Shown one piece after another: positions 19,506 through 29,222 of a DNA stretch of 64,000 bases. A program made the translations under genes and the position numbers. How positions within the stretch are numbered: position 1 is the stretch's first letter; each line of letters opens with the position of its first letter. The notes below the pieces were generated by a model. The model saw only the letters and a program-made list of their open reading frames with translations, was not told the origin of the DNA and did not search any database. The stretch is from contig NZ_JAMXLH010000023.1 of NCBI RefSeq assembly GCF_024281035.1, forward strand, positions 16,224 to 80,223, given 5' to 3'. This DNA comes from Paraburkholderia sp. (GTDB lineage Bacteria; Pseudomonadota; Gammaproteobacteria; Burkholderiales; Burkholderiaceae).

Positions 19506-22106
19506 TTAGTCGAGCGGCCAGACGTTGGTGCTCAACGCGCGCACGGCCTGCGCCGATTCGAGCGCGAGCGCATCCTGCGCACGCTGTCGGCACTGCTGCC
19601 AGTCGAGGTTGCGCACGCGCGCCTTGATCGCGGGCACGGACACCGGATCGACGGACAGCTCCGTCACGCCGAGCCCGACGAGCAGCGGCACGGCAAGCGG
19701 ATCGCCCGCCAGCGCACCGCAGACGCCAACCCACTTGCCGTGCTTTTCCGCGCCCTGCACCGCCGCCGCGACGAGACGCAGCACGGCCGGGTGCAGGCCG
19801 TCTGCCTGGGCCGCGAGATCGGGCTGGCAGCGGTCCATCGCGAGCGTGTACTGGGTGAGGTCGTTCGTGCCGATCGAGAAGAAATCCGCGTGCTGCGCGA
19901 GCTGATCGGCCAGCAGCGCCGCCGACGGCACCTCGATCATCACGCCCACCTCGATCGGCTCCGTGCGGCCCAGCTCGCGCGCGAAGGTGTCGATGCGCGC
20001 GCGCAGGCGCACGAGTTCGCCGACATCGGTAACCATCGGCAACAGGATGCGCACCGCACCCGCCGGCCGCACGGCAACGAGGCCGCGCAACTGGTCGTCG
20101 AGCAGATCGGGGCGCACCTGCGCGAGACGGATGCCGCGCAGGCCCAGCGCGGGATTCTGCTCGGGCGGCAGCGTCAGGTAATCGACTTCCTTGTCCGCGC
20201 CCACGTCGAGCGTGCGGATGATCGCCGTGCGCCCGGCGAGCGCATCGGCAATCGCCTGATAGCTCTGGCGATGCTCTTCGACGCTCGGCGCCGCCTGGCG
20301 ATGGATGAACATCAGCTCGGTGCGCAACAGGCCCACGCCGTCCGCGCCGTTGTCGACGGCGGCGTTGGCGTCGTCGAGCGTCGCGATATTCGCCGCCACC
20401 TCGATCGCCCGGCCGTCGCGCGTCGTCGCCGCCTCCTGCGACGTGCGCCGGTTGGCCTCGCGCACGCCTTCGAGGCGCTGGCGCTCGTTGCGCGCATGCT
20501 CGATGTCGAGTTCGCTCGGCGCGTAGGCAAGCTGGCCCTCGCCCGCGTTCACGACAACCTGCGTACCGTCCGGAATCGTGTGCAGCGCATCGCCCACCGC
20601 GACGAGCGCGGCAATGCCCGCCTGGCGCGCGATAATCGCTGCGTGCGACGTCGCGCCGCCGCGCGCCATGACCAGCGCCGTGACGCGCTTACGGTCGAGC
20701 GTTGCAAGGTCGGACGGCGTGAATTCGTCGGCGGCGAGCACGGCTTCGTCGGGCAGCGTGCGAGCAGCCGTGTTCGCGTAACCGAGCAAGCGCAGCACGC
20801 GCTTTTCGAGGTCGCGCAGGTCGGCGGCACGCTCGGCGAGCAGCGGATCTTCAACCTTGCCGAGCACCGCGATCTGCGCGCGGATCGCTTCGCGCCACGC
20901 GAAGCCCGCGCTCTTGCCGAGGCTGATCAGGTCGCGTGCGGCATCGACGAGTGTCGGATCCTCGAGCAGCACACGATGCATCGTGAAAATGCCCGCTTCG
21001 CCGATGGCGCCGCGCTGCGAGGCGGCGCGCACTGCGCTGTTCAGTTCGGCGTCGACGGCGGCGATGGCCTTGTCGAGCGCGCGGCTCTCGGTCGAGAGGC
21101 TGCCGCTCGCCAGTTCGGGCGGCACGATTTCCGCGTTGCCCCAGTGCACGAGCGTGCCGACCGCCACGCCCGGCGCCGCGCACACGCCGACGAGCGTACG
21201 TGCACCGGCGCTCGCGGCCGTCGCGGGCGGTGCGCTGGCAGCCGCGCGCGGCGCAGGCGAGAGTTGCCGCGCGGGCGCCTCGCCGGTCTCGCCCGGCGCT
21301 TCGCGCGTGAGTTCGTTGACGACCGCGTCGACGGCCTGCTGTGCGTCGTGGCCCATGCCGACCACTTCGATGGTCGCGCCTTCGCCTGCGCCGAGCGCGA
21401 GGAGGCCGACCACGCTCTCGATGGCGGCCTTGCGCTCGCCAAAGCGCACTTCCACGCGCGCATCGAACGGGCGTACAGCCTGGCGCGCCCGCGCGGCGGG
21501 CCGTGCGTGCAGGCCCCCCGCATGGGCGAGCGTCACGCTCTTGCGCGCTTCCGTGACGACCGGCCACGCGCCGTCCGCTGCCGACTCGGCGCTGGCGCGC
21601 GGGCGCAGCACGAGCAGCGGCGTCACGCCCGCTTCCACGTTGCCCGCCGGCGCACGCGAAATCACGTCGAACGCTTCGGAGTTCGCGATCGCCACGACCG
21701 AAACGAGACTTCGCGCCTCACACGCGACGACATCGAGATCGAATTCGATCAACAGATCGCCGCGATGCACCTGCGCGCCCTGTGCGACCTTCGGCTTGAA
21801 GCCGTTGCCGTGCAGTTCGACCGTATCGATGCCGATGTGCACGAGCACCTGCGCGCCCTCTGCGGTTTGCAGCGTGACGGCGTGACCGGTGCGCGCGAGG
21901 TGCATGACGATGCCGTCGCAGGGTGCGACGAGCCGCCCGACGAGCGGATCGATGCCGATCCCATCGCCGAACAGGCCTTCCGAAAACACCGGATCGGGCA
22001 CTTCGGCAAGCGGCACGACCGGCCCGGTGAGGGGCGAGACAAGCACAACGTCGCCCGCGGCGGGTTCAACGGGATTCATCAGACGGGACTCCAGGATGCG
22101 CTCCAT
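19506..22106 (-). CDS. nagF: Fused PTS EIIA(Glc/Nag)-HPr-EI
   Basis: 866 aa multiphosphoryl transfer protein. EIIA domain about 15-165 with H75 and phospho-histidine H90 in VLVHIGIDTVEL; HPr domain about 185-275 with H200 in GGLHARPAA; EI domain about 300-866 with H488 in GGATSHAAIIAR and the PEP-binding C-terminal barrel (SIGTNDLTQYTLA). It carries phosphate from PEP to NagE without the general HPr/EI. ATG at 22106 has a weak ribosome site; a start nine residues in (MNPVEPAAG) has a better GGAG. Twelve bases after the deaminase gene. Confidence 0.94.
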   Translation of the reverse strand: MERILESRLMNPVEPAAGDVVLVSPLTGPVVPLAEVPDPVFSEGLFGDGIGIDPLVGRLVAPCDGIVMHLARTGHAVTLQTAEGAQVLVHIGIDTVELHGNGFKPKVAQGAQVHRGDLLIEFDLDVVACEARSLVSVVAIANSEAFDVISRAPAGNVEAGVTPLLVLRPRASAESAADGAWPVVTEARKSVTLAHAGGLHARPAARARQAVRPFDARVEVRFGERKAAIESVVGLLALGAGEGATIEVVGMGHDAQQAVDAVVNELTREAPGETGEAPARQLSPAPRAAASAPPATAASAGARTLVGVCAAPGVAVGTLVHWGNAEIVPPELASGSLSTESRALDKAIAAVDAELNSAVRAASQRGAIGEAGIFTMHRVLLEDPTLVDAARDLISLGKSAGFAWREAIRAQIAVLGKVEDPLLAERAADLRDLEKRVLRLLGYANTAARTLPDEAVLAADEFTPSDLATLDRKRVTALVMARGGATSHAAIIARQAGIAALVAVGDALHTIPDGTQVVVNAGEGQLAYAPSELDIEHARNERQRLEGVREANRRTSQEAATTRDGRAIEVAANIATLDDANAAVDNGADGVGLLRTELMFIHRQAAPSVEEHRQSYQAIADALAGRTAIIRTLDVGADKEVDYLTLPPEQNPALGLRGIRLAQVRPDLLDDQLRGLVAVRPAGAVRILLPMVTDVGELVRLRARIDTFARELGRTEPIEVGVMIEVPSAALLADQLAQHADFFSIGTNDLTQYTLAMDRCQPDLAAQADGLHPAVLRLVAAAVQGAEKHGKWVGVCGALAGDPLAVPLLVGLGVTELSVDPVSVPAIKARVRNLDWQQCRQRAQDALALESAQAVRALSTNVWPLD

Positions 22107-22118
22107 CAGTTTTCCAAT

Positions 22119-23135
22119 CTAGTGTGTTTCGGTGACTTTGTTCAGGTAGCGCGGCTCGTCGGGGTTGCGACCGCGCGCGGCGGCAAGGCCTGCCGCCATC
22201 ACGTAGAACGAAAGAATCGCGGCGACCGGATCGAGTGCCGGATCGGCGGTGGTCGCGAGCGGCAGCGTCGCGTCCGGCACGTCGGCGGGTGCGGCGAGCA
22301 GCACGCGCGCACCGCGCTTCGTCATGTCGCGCGCGAGGCCGATCAGGCCCGCCTGCTCCGGTCCGCGCGGTGCGAACACGAGCAGCGGATAGTCGCGGTC
22401 GATCAGCTCCATCGGACCGTGACGCACCTCAGCGCTCGAAAACGCCTCGGCCTGGATACCCGAGGTCTCCTTGAGCTTGAGCGCCGCTTCCTGTGCGATG
22501 GCGAGGCCCGCGCCGCGGCCGATCACGATCATCTGCGACACGTCGCGCAGTTCGTCCACGGCCTTCGACCAGTCGAGCTTGCCCGCGCGCTCGAGCGCAT
22601 CGGGCAGCGCGCGCAGCGCGTCGACGAATGCCGCATCGCGCTGCCAGAACGCCACGAGTTGCGCCGAAAGCGACAGCATCGCGATATAGCTCTTCGTGGC
22701 CGCGACGCTCAGCTCCGCACCGGCCTGGAGCGGCAGCTCGATGCCGGCGGCTTCGGCAAGCGGCGAACCCGGCACGTTGACCGCAGCCGCCGTCAGCGCG
22801 CCCGCTTCGTGCAGCACGCGCATCGTCTCGACAAGATCAGGACTCCTGCCTGATTGGGAAAAAGCAAGAGCAAACTGGCCGCGTACGCGTAGCGGCGCCT
22901 GCTGAAGCGTGGCAATCGACATCGGAATCGAGGCGACCGGCACGCCGATGCGGCTCATCGTGAGCGCGGCGAAATAGCTTGCCGCGTGATCCGAGCTGCC
23001 GCGCGCGACGGTGAGCGCCACCTGACGCGGCTCGGCATCGAGCGCTCGCGCCAGCGCCTCGACACGCGAAGTGTCCGCGAGCTGCATGGCGACGATGCTG
23101 GACGAGGCCAGCGCTTCCTTAAGCATATTCGACAA
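22119..23135 (-). CDS. SIS-domain glucosamine-6-phosphate deaminase (NagB-II/AgaS-like)
   Basis: 338 aa with two SIS domains: TVARGSSDHAASYFA, FSQSGRSPDLVETM and SVAATKSYIAML in the first; GRGAGLAIAQEAALKLKETSG and SAEVRHGPMEL in the second. This GlmS-like isomerase family supplies glucosamine-6-P deaminase activity in nag operons lacking classical NagB, as here. A TTG at 23135 is chosen because AAGGAG lies six bases upstream; ATGs at 23126 and 23153 are alternatives with poorer sites. It overlaps the end of nagA, indicating coupling. Confidence 0.9.
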   Translation of the reverse strand: MSNMLKEALASSSIVAMQLADTSRVEALARALDAEPRQVALTVARGSSDHAASYFAALTMSRIGVPVASIPMSIATLQQAPLRVRGQFALAFSQSGRSPDLVETMRVLHEAGALTAAAVNVPGSPLAEAAGIELPLQAGAELSVAATKSYIAMLSLSAQLVAFWQRDAAFVDALRALPDALERAGKLDWSKAVDELRDVSQMIVIGRGAGLAIAQEAALKLKETSGIQAEAFSSAEVRHGPMELIDRDYPLLVFAPRGPEQAGLIGLARDMTKRGARVLLAAPADVPDATLPLATTADPALDPVAAILSFYVMAAGLAAARGRNPDEPRYLNKVTETH

Positions 23136-24222
23136 TCGATTCTCCTTCGACATAGGTTGCGGCGAGAGCCAGTTCGCGGTCGAACACGACAACGTCGGCC
23201 CATGCGCCGCGCGCGAGGCGTCCGCGATCCTCGATGCCGAGATAGTCGGCCGCGTAGCGCGACAGACGCATCGAAACATCGGCGATCGGGAAGCCGAGCG
23301 AAACGAGGTTGCGCAGCGCCTGATCCATGGTCAGCGTGCTGCCCGCGAGCGTGCCGTCGGCAAGACGCACGCCGCCGAGGCACTTGGTCACGTGCTGGCT
23401 GCCAAGACGGTATTCGCCGTCGGGCATGCCGGTCGCCGACGTGCTGTCGGTAACCACGTAGAGGCGCGGAATCGCACGCATCGCGGCGCGGATCGCGCCG
23501 GGATGGACGTGCAGCAGATCGGGGATGATCTCCGCGTATTCGGCATGGGCGAGCGCCGCGCCGACGAGACCCGGATTGCGGTGATGGAGCGGCGACATCG
23601 CGTTGAACAGGTGGGTGAAGCCGCGCGCGCCGTGCTTGAGGGCGGCGACGCCGTCGTCGTAGGTCGCGAGCGAGTGGCCGAGCTGCACGCGCACGCCGCG
23701 CGCCGCCATCTCCGAAATGATCTCGATGTGGCCCGCGATTTCCGGCGCGACGGTCACGACGCGGATCGGCGCGATCGACAGGTATTTGAGCACTTCGGCG
23801 AGCACCGCCGATACCGCCGCGTCCGGCTGCGCGCCCAGCTTGCCCGGGTTGATGTACGGCCCTTCCAGGTGCACGCCGAGCACGCGCGAACCGCCCGGCG
23901 TGCGCGTGCGCGCGACATCGCCGAGACCCGTCACGACGTTCATGAGTTCGTCGCGCGGCGCGGTCATCGTGGTCGCGAGCAGGCTCGTCGTGCCGAAGCG
24001 CGCGTGCGTGCGCGTGATGGTTTCGATGGCGTCGCCCGCCTCCATCACGTCGGCTCCGCCGCCGCCGTGAACGTGTAGATCGATAAAGCCCGGCAGGATG
24101 TACGGCGCGTCGTTCGTCGCCGGATCGGCCGCATTGCCGCTGATCGACGTGATACGCCCGTTCTCGAACGACAGCGTGCCGTAGATCCAGCCTTCAGGGG
24201 TGAGTATGTTTCCGCTCAGCAT
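23119..24222 (-). CDS. nagA: N-acetylglucosamine-6-phosphate deacetylase
   Basis: 367 aa amidohydrolase. PGFIDLHVHGGGGADVME carries the metal HxH; HLEGPYINPGKLGAQ, the HSLATYDDGVAAL histidine region, and THLFNAMSPLHHRNPG follow, with VVTDSTSATGMPDGEY near the C-terminus holding the catalytic aspartate. Converts GlcNAc-6-P to GlcN-6-P plus acetate in the cytoplasm. AGGAAG precedes the ATG. First enzyme gene after the regulator, and it overlaps the deaminase gene. Confidence 0.96.
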   Translation of the reverse strand: MLSGNILTPEGWIYGTLSFENGRITSISGNAADPATNDAPYILPGFIDLHVHGGGGADVMEAGDAIETITRTHARFGTTSLLATTMTAPRDELMNVVTGLGDVARTRTPGGSRVLGVHLEGPYINPGKLGAQPDAAVSAVLAEVLKYLSIAPIRVVTVAPEIAGHIEIISEMAARGVRVQLGHSLATYDDGVAALKHGARGFTHLFNAMSPLHHRNPGLVGAALAHAEYAEIIPDLLHVHPGAIRAAMRAIPRLYVVTDSTSATGMPDGEYRLGSQHVTKCLGGVRLADGTLAGSTLTMDQALRNLVSLGFPIADVSMRLSRYAADYLGIEDRGRLARGAWADVVVFDRELALAATYVEGESIVEYA

Positions 24223-24359
24223 GAATGTCTTCCTGAATGTCTTTCAGAATCTGTTCCGGATTCCGATCGGTTGCGACGCGGCACGAGGCGTCGTGTTCGG
24301 GGCTCGCATGCGTAATTCGTCCAGTGGCGCTGCACGTCCACTCGCGCGGGCGCAGGGGT

Positions 24360-25094
24360 TCATTGGCGCAGCTCCGCAACGAAGTCGTAGTAGCCATCGC
24401 GGCAATACGTGTCCGTCAATTCGATCGCGCGCTGGTCGGCCGAAAAGCCCACGCGGGTGATGACGAGCAGCGCCGCGCGCGGCTCGACGCCCATCAGCGC
24501 CGCGATCTCGCCCGTCGCATTGACCGCGCGAAAGTGCTGCAGCGCGCGCACGACCGGCGCGCCGCACTGCTCCAGAAACGCGTAGAGCGACGTGTCGACG
24601 GCCTTCGGGTCCGGCACGATCGAAACCGGCAGCGCCGAATGCTCGACGGCCATCACGATGCCGTCGGCGCGGCGCAGCCTGCGCAGGCTCGTCACCGACG
24701 CGCCCGGCGAGAGACCCAGCTGCACGATCTCCTCGCGGTGCGCGGGGCGCACTTCGCGCGCGAGCCACACCGAATCCGGCGTGAAGCCGCGCTGCTCCAT
24801 CTTTTTCGTGAAACCGGTCAGACGCGACAGCGGATCTTCGACCCGCGGCGTGATGAAGCTGCCCGCGCCGCGCGCGCGCCGGATCAGTCCCTGCTCCACG
24901 AGCAGTTCGATCGCCTTGCGTGCGGTGATGCGCGAGACGCCAATGGCATCGGAAAGCGAGCGCTCCGACGGCAGCGCCTCGCCAGCCGACCACACGCCGC
25001 AATGAATCGCCGTGGCAAGGTTGCGCGCAAGCTGCAGATAGAGCGGCGTCACATTGCGCGCGTCGGGCATCAGGGCAGACCAACGGGTTTCCAT
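24360..25094 (-). CDS. GntR/HutC-family regulator of the nag operon
   Basis: 244 aa. N-terminal winged helix (about 10-75: PLYLQLARNLATAIHCGVWSAG, LPSERSLSDAIGVSRITARKAIELL) and a C-terminal UTRA effector domain (about 95-240). It heads the nagA-deaminase-EI fusion-nagE operon, so it most likely senses GlcN-6-P or GlcNAc-6-P and represses the operon, like NagR/DasR/YvoA. Its promoter contains two ACCAG half-sites, and an ACCAGA-N4-TCTGGT palindrome lies farther upstream, both candidate operators. Confidence 0.92.
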   Translation of the reverse strand: METRWSALMPDARNVTPLYLQLARNLATAIHCGVWSAGEALPSERSLSDAIGVSRITARKAIELLVEQGLIRRARGAGSFITPRVEDPLSRLTGFTKKMEQRGFTPDSVWLAREVRPAHREEIVQLGLSPGASVTSLRRLRRADGIVMAVEHSALPVSIVPDPKAVDTSLYAFLEQCGAPVVRALQHFRAVNATGEIAALMGVEPRAALLVITRVGFSADQRAIELTDTYCRDGYYDFVAELRQ

Positions 25095-25169
25095 GGGATT
25101 CCAGCCAGTGGGGAGATCGTGGGGGCGTCCGCGCGCGGGATGCGCGTATCCGGGCTCTAGGGCGAGCCC

Positions 25170-25197
25170 ATTATATAACCAGCATAAAACCAGTCAA
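25170..25197 (-). promoter_or_regulatory. Promoter of the nag operon with embedded half-sites
   Basis: On the minus strand TTGACT (25197-25192), 16 bp spacer, TATAAT (25175-25170). On the plus strand ACCAG occurs at 25178-25182 and 25089+100, i.e. 25189-25193, 11 bp apart (one helical turn), between and into the promoter hexamers, so a bound repressor would block polymerase. Start of transcription would be near 25163. Confidence 0.65.
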
Positions 25198-25345
25198 CAG
25201 GATGGCGCCGAGCCTCTATCAACCCTATAAAAATCATTTAAATCAATTACATATAAGGTGTTTACCGGCTCTCACGCGACGACTTGGCACATTGGGACTT
25301 TCCCCTAGTTAGGTCCAAAAAGGGGAGTTGAGTAGGACCATAACA

Positions 25346-25363
25346 AGACCAGAATGGTCTGGT
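25346..25363. promoter_or_regulatory. Candidate GntR-type operator
   Basis: ACCAGA (25348-25353), ATGG, TCTGGT (25358-25363) is a 6-4-6 inverted repeat; it overlaps AGACCA-GAA-TGGTCT (25346-25360), whose halves match DasR/NagR-type half-sites. It lies about 180 bp upstream of the nag promoter, which could allow looping. Confidence 0.5.
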
Positions 25364-25465
25364 ATTGGTGTTATCGGAAGGATCCGACTAATATCCCTAC
25401 AGAATCGCCAGGCGAGCGCTCGACACACCCGCTTCCGGGCATCCGGCAGGTGTCTACGCGCCGGA

Positions 25466-25498
25466 CAAAAAAAACCGCGGCACGAGCCGCGGTTCTTT
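25466..25498 (-). terminator. Terminator of metQ
   Basis: AACCGCGGC (25473-25481) pairs with GCCGCGGTT (25486-25494); the plus-strand A run to the left is a T run for minus-strand transcription from metQ. Confidence 0.85.
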
Positions 25499-25552
25499 AC
25501 GAGCACTGCGTACAGCAACAAGCTGCACGCAGAGGTACTGCAGAGATCCCAA

Positions 25553-26365
25553 TCAGAACGACGGAACCATCGAACCCTTGAACTCGTTCTTGATGAACTG
25601 GCGCACGTCTTCCGACTGGTAGGCCGCGACCAGCTTCTTCACCCAGGGCTTGTCCTTGTCCTGAATACGCACGGCGATCACGTTCGCGTACGGGCTGCGG
25701 ATGTCTTCCAGCGCGATCGCGTCTTTGGTCGGCTGCATGCCCGCGGCGAGCGCGTAGTTCGTGTTGATGACGGCGGCATCCACGTCGCCGAGCGCGCGCG
25801 GCAGTTGCGCGGCGTCGAGTTCGACGAGCTTCACCTTCTTCGGATTCGCTGCGACGTCGAGCGGCGTCGCGTTGTTGCCGTTCGCGCCTGCACCCGCGCG
25901 CAGCTTGATCACGCCTTTGTTCTGCAGCAGCAGCAGCGCGCGGTTCTCGTTCGACGGGTCGTTCGGCACCGCGACCTTCGCGCCTTGCGGCAGATCGTTC
26001 AGCGACTTCAGCTTCTTCGAATACGCGCCCATCGGCGAGATGTAGGTCAGGCCCGCGGTCATGATCTTGTAGCCGCGCTGCTTGACCTGGCTGTCGAGGT
26101 ACGGCTGGTGCTGGAAGCTGTTGGCGTCGAGGTCGCCCGCGTCGAGCGCGGCGTTCGGCTGGACGTAGTCGTTGAACTCGACGACCTTGACGTTCAGGCC
26201 TTCGCGCTTCGCGACCTTCTGGACGACGTTCCAGACTTGCGCGTCCGGACCGGCGACGGTGCCGACCTTGATGGTCTGGTCGTCGGCGTGGGCGCTGAAG
26301 CTGGTGGCGAGCGTGGTGGCGGCAAAGCCGGCGAGGAGGGTCTTGATCAGAATTCTGCGCTGCAT
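25553..26365 (-). CDS. metQ: MetQ/NlpA-family methionine-binding protein
   Basis: 270 aa ABC-transporter substrate-binding protein. KVGTVAGPDAQVWNVVQKVAKREGLNVKVVEFNDYVQPN and DLDANSFQHQPYLD are typical of MetQ. The N-terminus (MQRRILIKTLLAGFAATTLA) is a signal peptide ending SAHA-DD and has no lipobox cysteine, so the protein would be soluble in the periplasm instead of a lipoprotein. No metN or metI is adjacent; it must share or use a transporter encoded elsewhere. Confidence 0.92.
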   Translation of the reverse strand: MQRRILIKTLLAGFAATTLATSFSAHADDQTIKVGTVAGPDAQVWNVVQKVAKREGLNVKVVEFNDYVQPNAALDAGDLDANSFQHQPYLDSQVKQRGYKIMTAGLTYISPMGAYSKKLKSLNDLPQGAKVAVPNDPSNENRALLLLQNKGVIKLRAGAGANGNNATPLDVAANPKKVKLVELDAAQLPRALGDVDAAVINTNYALAAGMQPTKDAIALEDIRSPYANVIAVRIQDKDKPWVKKLVAAYQSEDVRQFIKNEFKGSMVPSF

Positions 26366-26516
26366 GGAGAAAGTATTCCTGCTTGTTATTTCAATGTGGC
26401 CAGCCAGAACCGCATTGAATGCGCTCCGCCAGCGGGTCCAAATGGTCTCACAGGAGGCCCGGTACGTGAAATACCGAAATCACATACCGATATTTCCGGC
26501 GATGTAGTCCGGGCGC

Positions 26517-27146
26517 CTAGTCGAGCAGCAGCTTCAGGTCGTGAACCCAGGGCGTCGCGCCCTGCGCGTCGCGAGCGAAAAGCCGCAGCTTGCCGGTCGA
26601 GTCGAACACGTAGCCCGCAGCTGTGTGGTCCATCGTGTAGCTGCCAGGCGTTGCGCCCGGCACCTTCGCGTAGTACACGCGGAAGTCCCTCGCGATCTGC
26701 TTGAGCTGGTCGTCGTTGGCGGGGTGCAGGCCGACGAAGGTCGGGTTGAACGCGCTCACGTATTGGCCGAGAAGCTCGGCCGAATCGCGCTCAGGATCGA
26801 CGGTGACGAACAGCACCTGAACGCGCTTCGCGGCATCCGGCCCGAGTTGCTGGAGCGCCTGCGAAAGTTCGGCCAGGGTGGTCGGGCAGACGTCCGGGCA
26901 ATGCGTATAACCGAACAGCAGCACGACAACCTTGCCCTTGTAGTCGGCGAGCGAGCGCATGGTGCCGCCCGAGTCCGGCAGCGAAAAATCCTTGCCGAAC
27001 TGCGTATTGCCGGTGATGTCGAGGTTCGTGAACGAGGGCGCCTGCTGACCGCACCCCGCGGTCATTACGCCGGCGCCGAGGGCGCAAACCGTGGCGAGCG
27101 CCACGAGCGAGGTGCGCCCGAAGCGCGTGAATTTATTACGGATCAT
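26517..27146 (-). CDS. SCO1/SenC family copper chaperone
   Basis: 209 aa. Lipobox MTAGC with C32 suggests a membrane-anchored periplasmic lipoprotein. Thioredoxin fold with copper ligands C83 and C87 (CPDVC in GYTHCPDVCPTTL) and H174 in YTMDHTAAG. Delivers copper to the CuA site of oxidase subunit II. 14 bp after ctaB in the same direction, part of the oxidase assembly run. Confidence 0.94.
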   Translation of the reverse strand: MIRNKFTRFGRTSLVALATVCALGAGVMTAGCGQQAPSFTNLDITGNTQFGKDFSLPDSGGTMRSLADYKGKVVVLLFGYTHCPDVCPTTLAELSQALQQLGPDAAKRVQVLFVTVDPERDSAELLGQYVSAFNPTFVGLHPANDDQLKQIARDFRVYYAKVPGATPGSYTMDHTAAGYVFDSTGKLRLFARDAQGATPWVHDLKLLLD

Positions 27147-27160
27147 GAGCCTGATTGCTG

Positions 27161-28066
27161 TCACGCCCCTATCAGAACGCGAACGTAGTGGTCGACGAGC
27201 AGCGCTGCAAAGAGCACTGAGAGATAAACGATCGAATAGCGGAAAGTCTTCCGTGCGAGTGCATCCGAATACTCGCGGTAGATTCGCCACGCGTAGGCGA
27301 GGAACGCCATGCCGAGCAGCACCGCCACCGTGAGATACAGCACACCGCTCATGCCCGAGATGAACGGCATGAGCGTGACCGCGAACAGGATCACCGTGTA
27401 GAGCAGGATATGCAGGCGCGTATAGGCTTCGCCGTGCGTGTTGGGCAGCATCGGCAGGCCCGCGTTTTCGTAGTCCTTGCGGCGGTAGAGAGCGAGCGAC
27501 CAGAAGTGCGGCGGCGTCCACACGAAGATGATCAGCACGAGAATCCAGGCGTCGCCGGGCACGTGGCCGGTGACGGCCGCCCAGCCAAGCGCAGGCGGCA
27601 TGGCGCCCGAAGCGCCGCCGATCACGATGTTCTGCGGCGTGGCCGGCTTGAGCAGCAGCGTATAGATGATCGCGTAGCCGACGAACGTACCGAACGTGAG
27701 CCACATCGTGAGGGCATTCGTGAACGTGTAGAGCGTCCACATGCCGATGGCGCCGAGCACGGCCGAGAACAGCAGGATCTGCGCGCTCGAAATCTCGCCG
27801 CGCGCCGAGGGACGCCAGGCAGTCCGGCGCATCATCGCGTCGACTTTCTGTTCGACAAGACAGTTGATGGCGAATGCAGCACCGGCCGTGAGCCAGATAC
27901 CGATCGTGCCGCCGATCAGCACTTTCCAGGGCACCATGCCAGGCACGGCGAGGAACATGCCGATCACGGCGCAGAACACCGCAAGCTGGGTCACGCGCGG
28001 CTTCGTGAGCGCGACGTATTGCGAGATCCGGCTGCCGGGCGTGTGGGAGAAGGTTGTGCTTTCCAT
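27161..28066 (-). CDS. ctaB: Protoheme IX farnesyltransferase (heme O synthase)
   Basis: 301 aa UbiA-family prenyltransferase with about nine membrane segments. The aspartate motif appears as [19 protein letters not shown], and [28 protein letters not shown] is diagnostic for CyoE/CtaB. It farnesylates heme B to heme O, which CtaA then oxidises. Nine bases after ctaA. Confidence 0.96.
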   Translation of the reverse strand: MESTTFSHTPGSRISQYVALTKPRVTQLAVFCAVIGMFLAVPGMVPWKVLIGGTIGIWLTAGAAFAINCLVEQKVDAMMRRTAWRPSARGEISSAQILLFSAVLGAIGMWTLYTFTNALTMWLTFGTFVGYAIIYTLLLKPATPQNIVIGGASGAMPPALGWAAVTGHVPGDAWILVLIIFVWTPPHFWSLALYRRKDYENAGLPMLPNTHGEAYTRLHILLYTVILFAVTLMPFISGMSGVLYLTVAVLLGMAFLAYAWRIYREYSDALARKTFRYSIVYLSVLFAALLVDHYVRVLIGA

Positions 28067-28075
28067 ATGGGCGGA

Positions 28076-29185
28076 TTAGGCCGGTGCGGCGTCGCGCGCT
28101 GACAAAACGGCGCGGCCGGAGCGGCTGTAAGCGATTCGAAAGTTTAGCATGACGACAAGAAGCAGCATGATCGCCGCCCCGCCGTTATGCGCCACTGCGA
28201 TGGCAAGCGGCCATTGCAGCACGATGTTCGACAGCCCCGTCAAAAACTGAATCAGGACTACGACAAGAACCCAATTTGCAGGACGCCGTAGCGATTCGAA
28301 GCGTCTCAACCTGAAAGCTAACCATACCAGATAAGCGATCACCACGAATGCGAACGTCCGGTGAGTCCAGTGGATTGCAACGAGCGCATCCTGGGTGATG
28401 ACGTCGCCGTTGCCGTCCATGCCGAGTGCGCGCCACAGATGGAAACCGTGATGGAAATCCATCGGCGGAATCCACGCGCCGTTGCAGGTCGGGAAATCCG
28501 TGCAGGCGAGCACCGCGTAGTTCGTACTCACCCAGCCGCCGAGCGCGATCTGCGCCACGAGCAGCGCGAGCGCCGCGAGCGCCGCCGCGCGCCAGTTGCC
28601 CGTCTCGGGTTCGTAGGCCGGCAACGGCGTGATGCGCGCCGCGAGCCAGCCGAGCGTGCCGAGCAGCGCGAGCCCGAGCAACAGGTGCGTGGTGACGATA
28701 ATCGGCTGCAGCTTCATCGTGACGGTCCATGCGCCGAAGATGCCCTGCACGAGTATCAGCCCGAGCAGCGCCGTCGGCCACCAGGGCGAAACCGAGAGGG
28801 GCAGGCGCTTGATGCGCGCGCGCCAGGCAATCGCCGTCTGCGCAATGATCAGCACGCCGATCGACATCGCGAAATAACGGTGGATCATCTCGATCCACGC
28901 CTTCGAGAGGCTGACCGGGCCGGTGGGCATCGCCGCATACGCGGCGGCAATCTGCGCATGCGCGATGAACGGCGACGACGTGCCGTAGCATCCCGGCCAG
29001 TCCGGGCAGCCGAGGCCGGAGTCGGTGAGCCGCGTGAATCCGCCGAACATCACGAGGTCGAGCGTCATGAACGTCGTCACCCAAACGAGCTTGCGGAACT
29101 TGTTGTCGTCGGCTTTCACCCACACCCAGGAGAGCGGCAGCAGCGCGATGCAAAGACCGATCAGACCCAGCTCCAGTATGAACAT
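28076..29185 (-). CDS. ctaA: Heme A synthase (COX15/CtaA)
   Basis: 369 aa with eight predicted membrane segments. GGFTRLTDSGLGCPDWPGCYG near the N-terminus, EMIHRYFAM (heme-ligand histidine), and the second-half IHWTHRTFAFVV match the COX15 type. Oxidises the C8 methyl of heme O to give heme A. Operon with ctaB and SCO downstream. Confidence 0.95.
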   Translation of the reverse strand: MFILELGLIGLCIALLPLSWVWVKADDNKFRKLVWVTTFMTLDLVMFGGFTRLTDSGLGCPDWPGCYGTSSPFIAHAQIAAAYAAMPTGPVSLSKAWIEMIHRYFAMSIGVLIIAQTAIAWRARIKRLPLSVSPWWPTALLGLILVQGIFGAWTVTMKLQPIIVTTHLLLGLALLGTLGWLAARITPLPAYEPETGNWRAAALAALALLVAQIALGGWVSTNYAVLACTDFPTCNGAWIPPMDFHHGFHLWRALGMDGNGDVITQDALVAIHWTHRTFAFVVIAYLVWLAFRLRRFESLRRPANWVLVVVLIQFLTGLSNIVLQWPLAIAVAHNGGAAIMLLLVVMLNFRIAYSRSGRAVLSARDAAPA

Positions 29186-29222
29186 TCCTTACCTTGTCAG
29201 CGTTAAAAGCGTGCGCCGCGCC

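Noticed and set aside
19740..22853. A 1037-codon open frame on the plus strand
   Set aside because: It is antisense to the EIIA-HPr-EI fusion and the deaminase, is very rich in Arg/His/Ala as expected of the reverse of GC-rich codons, and has no family similarity.
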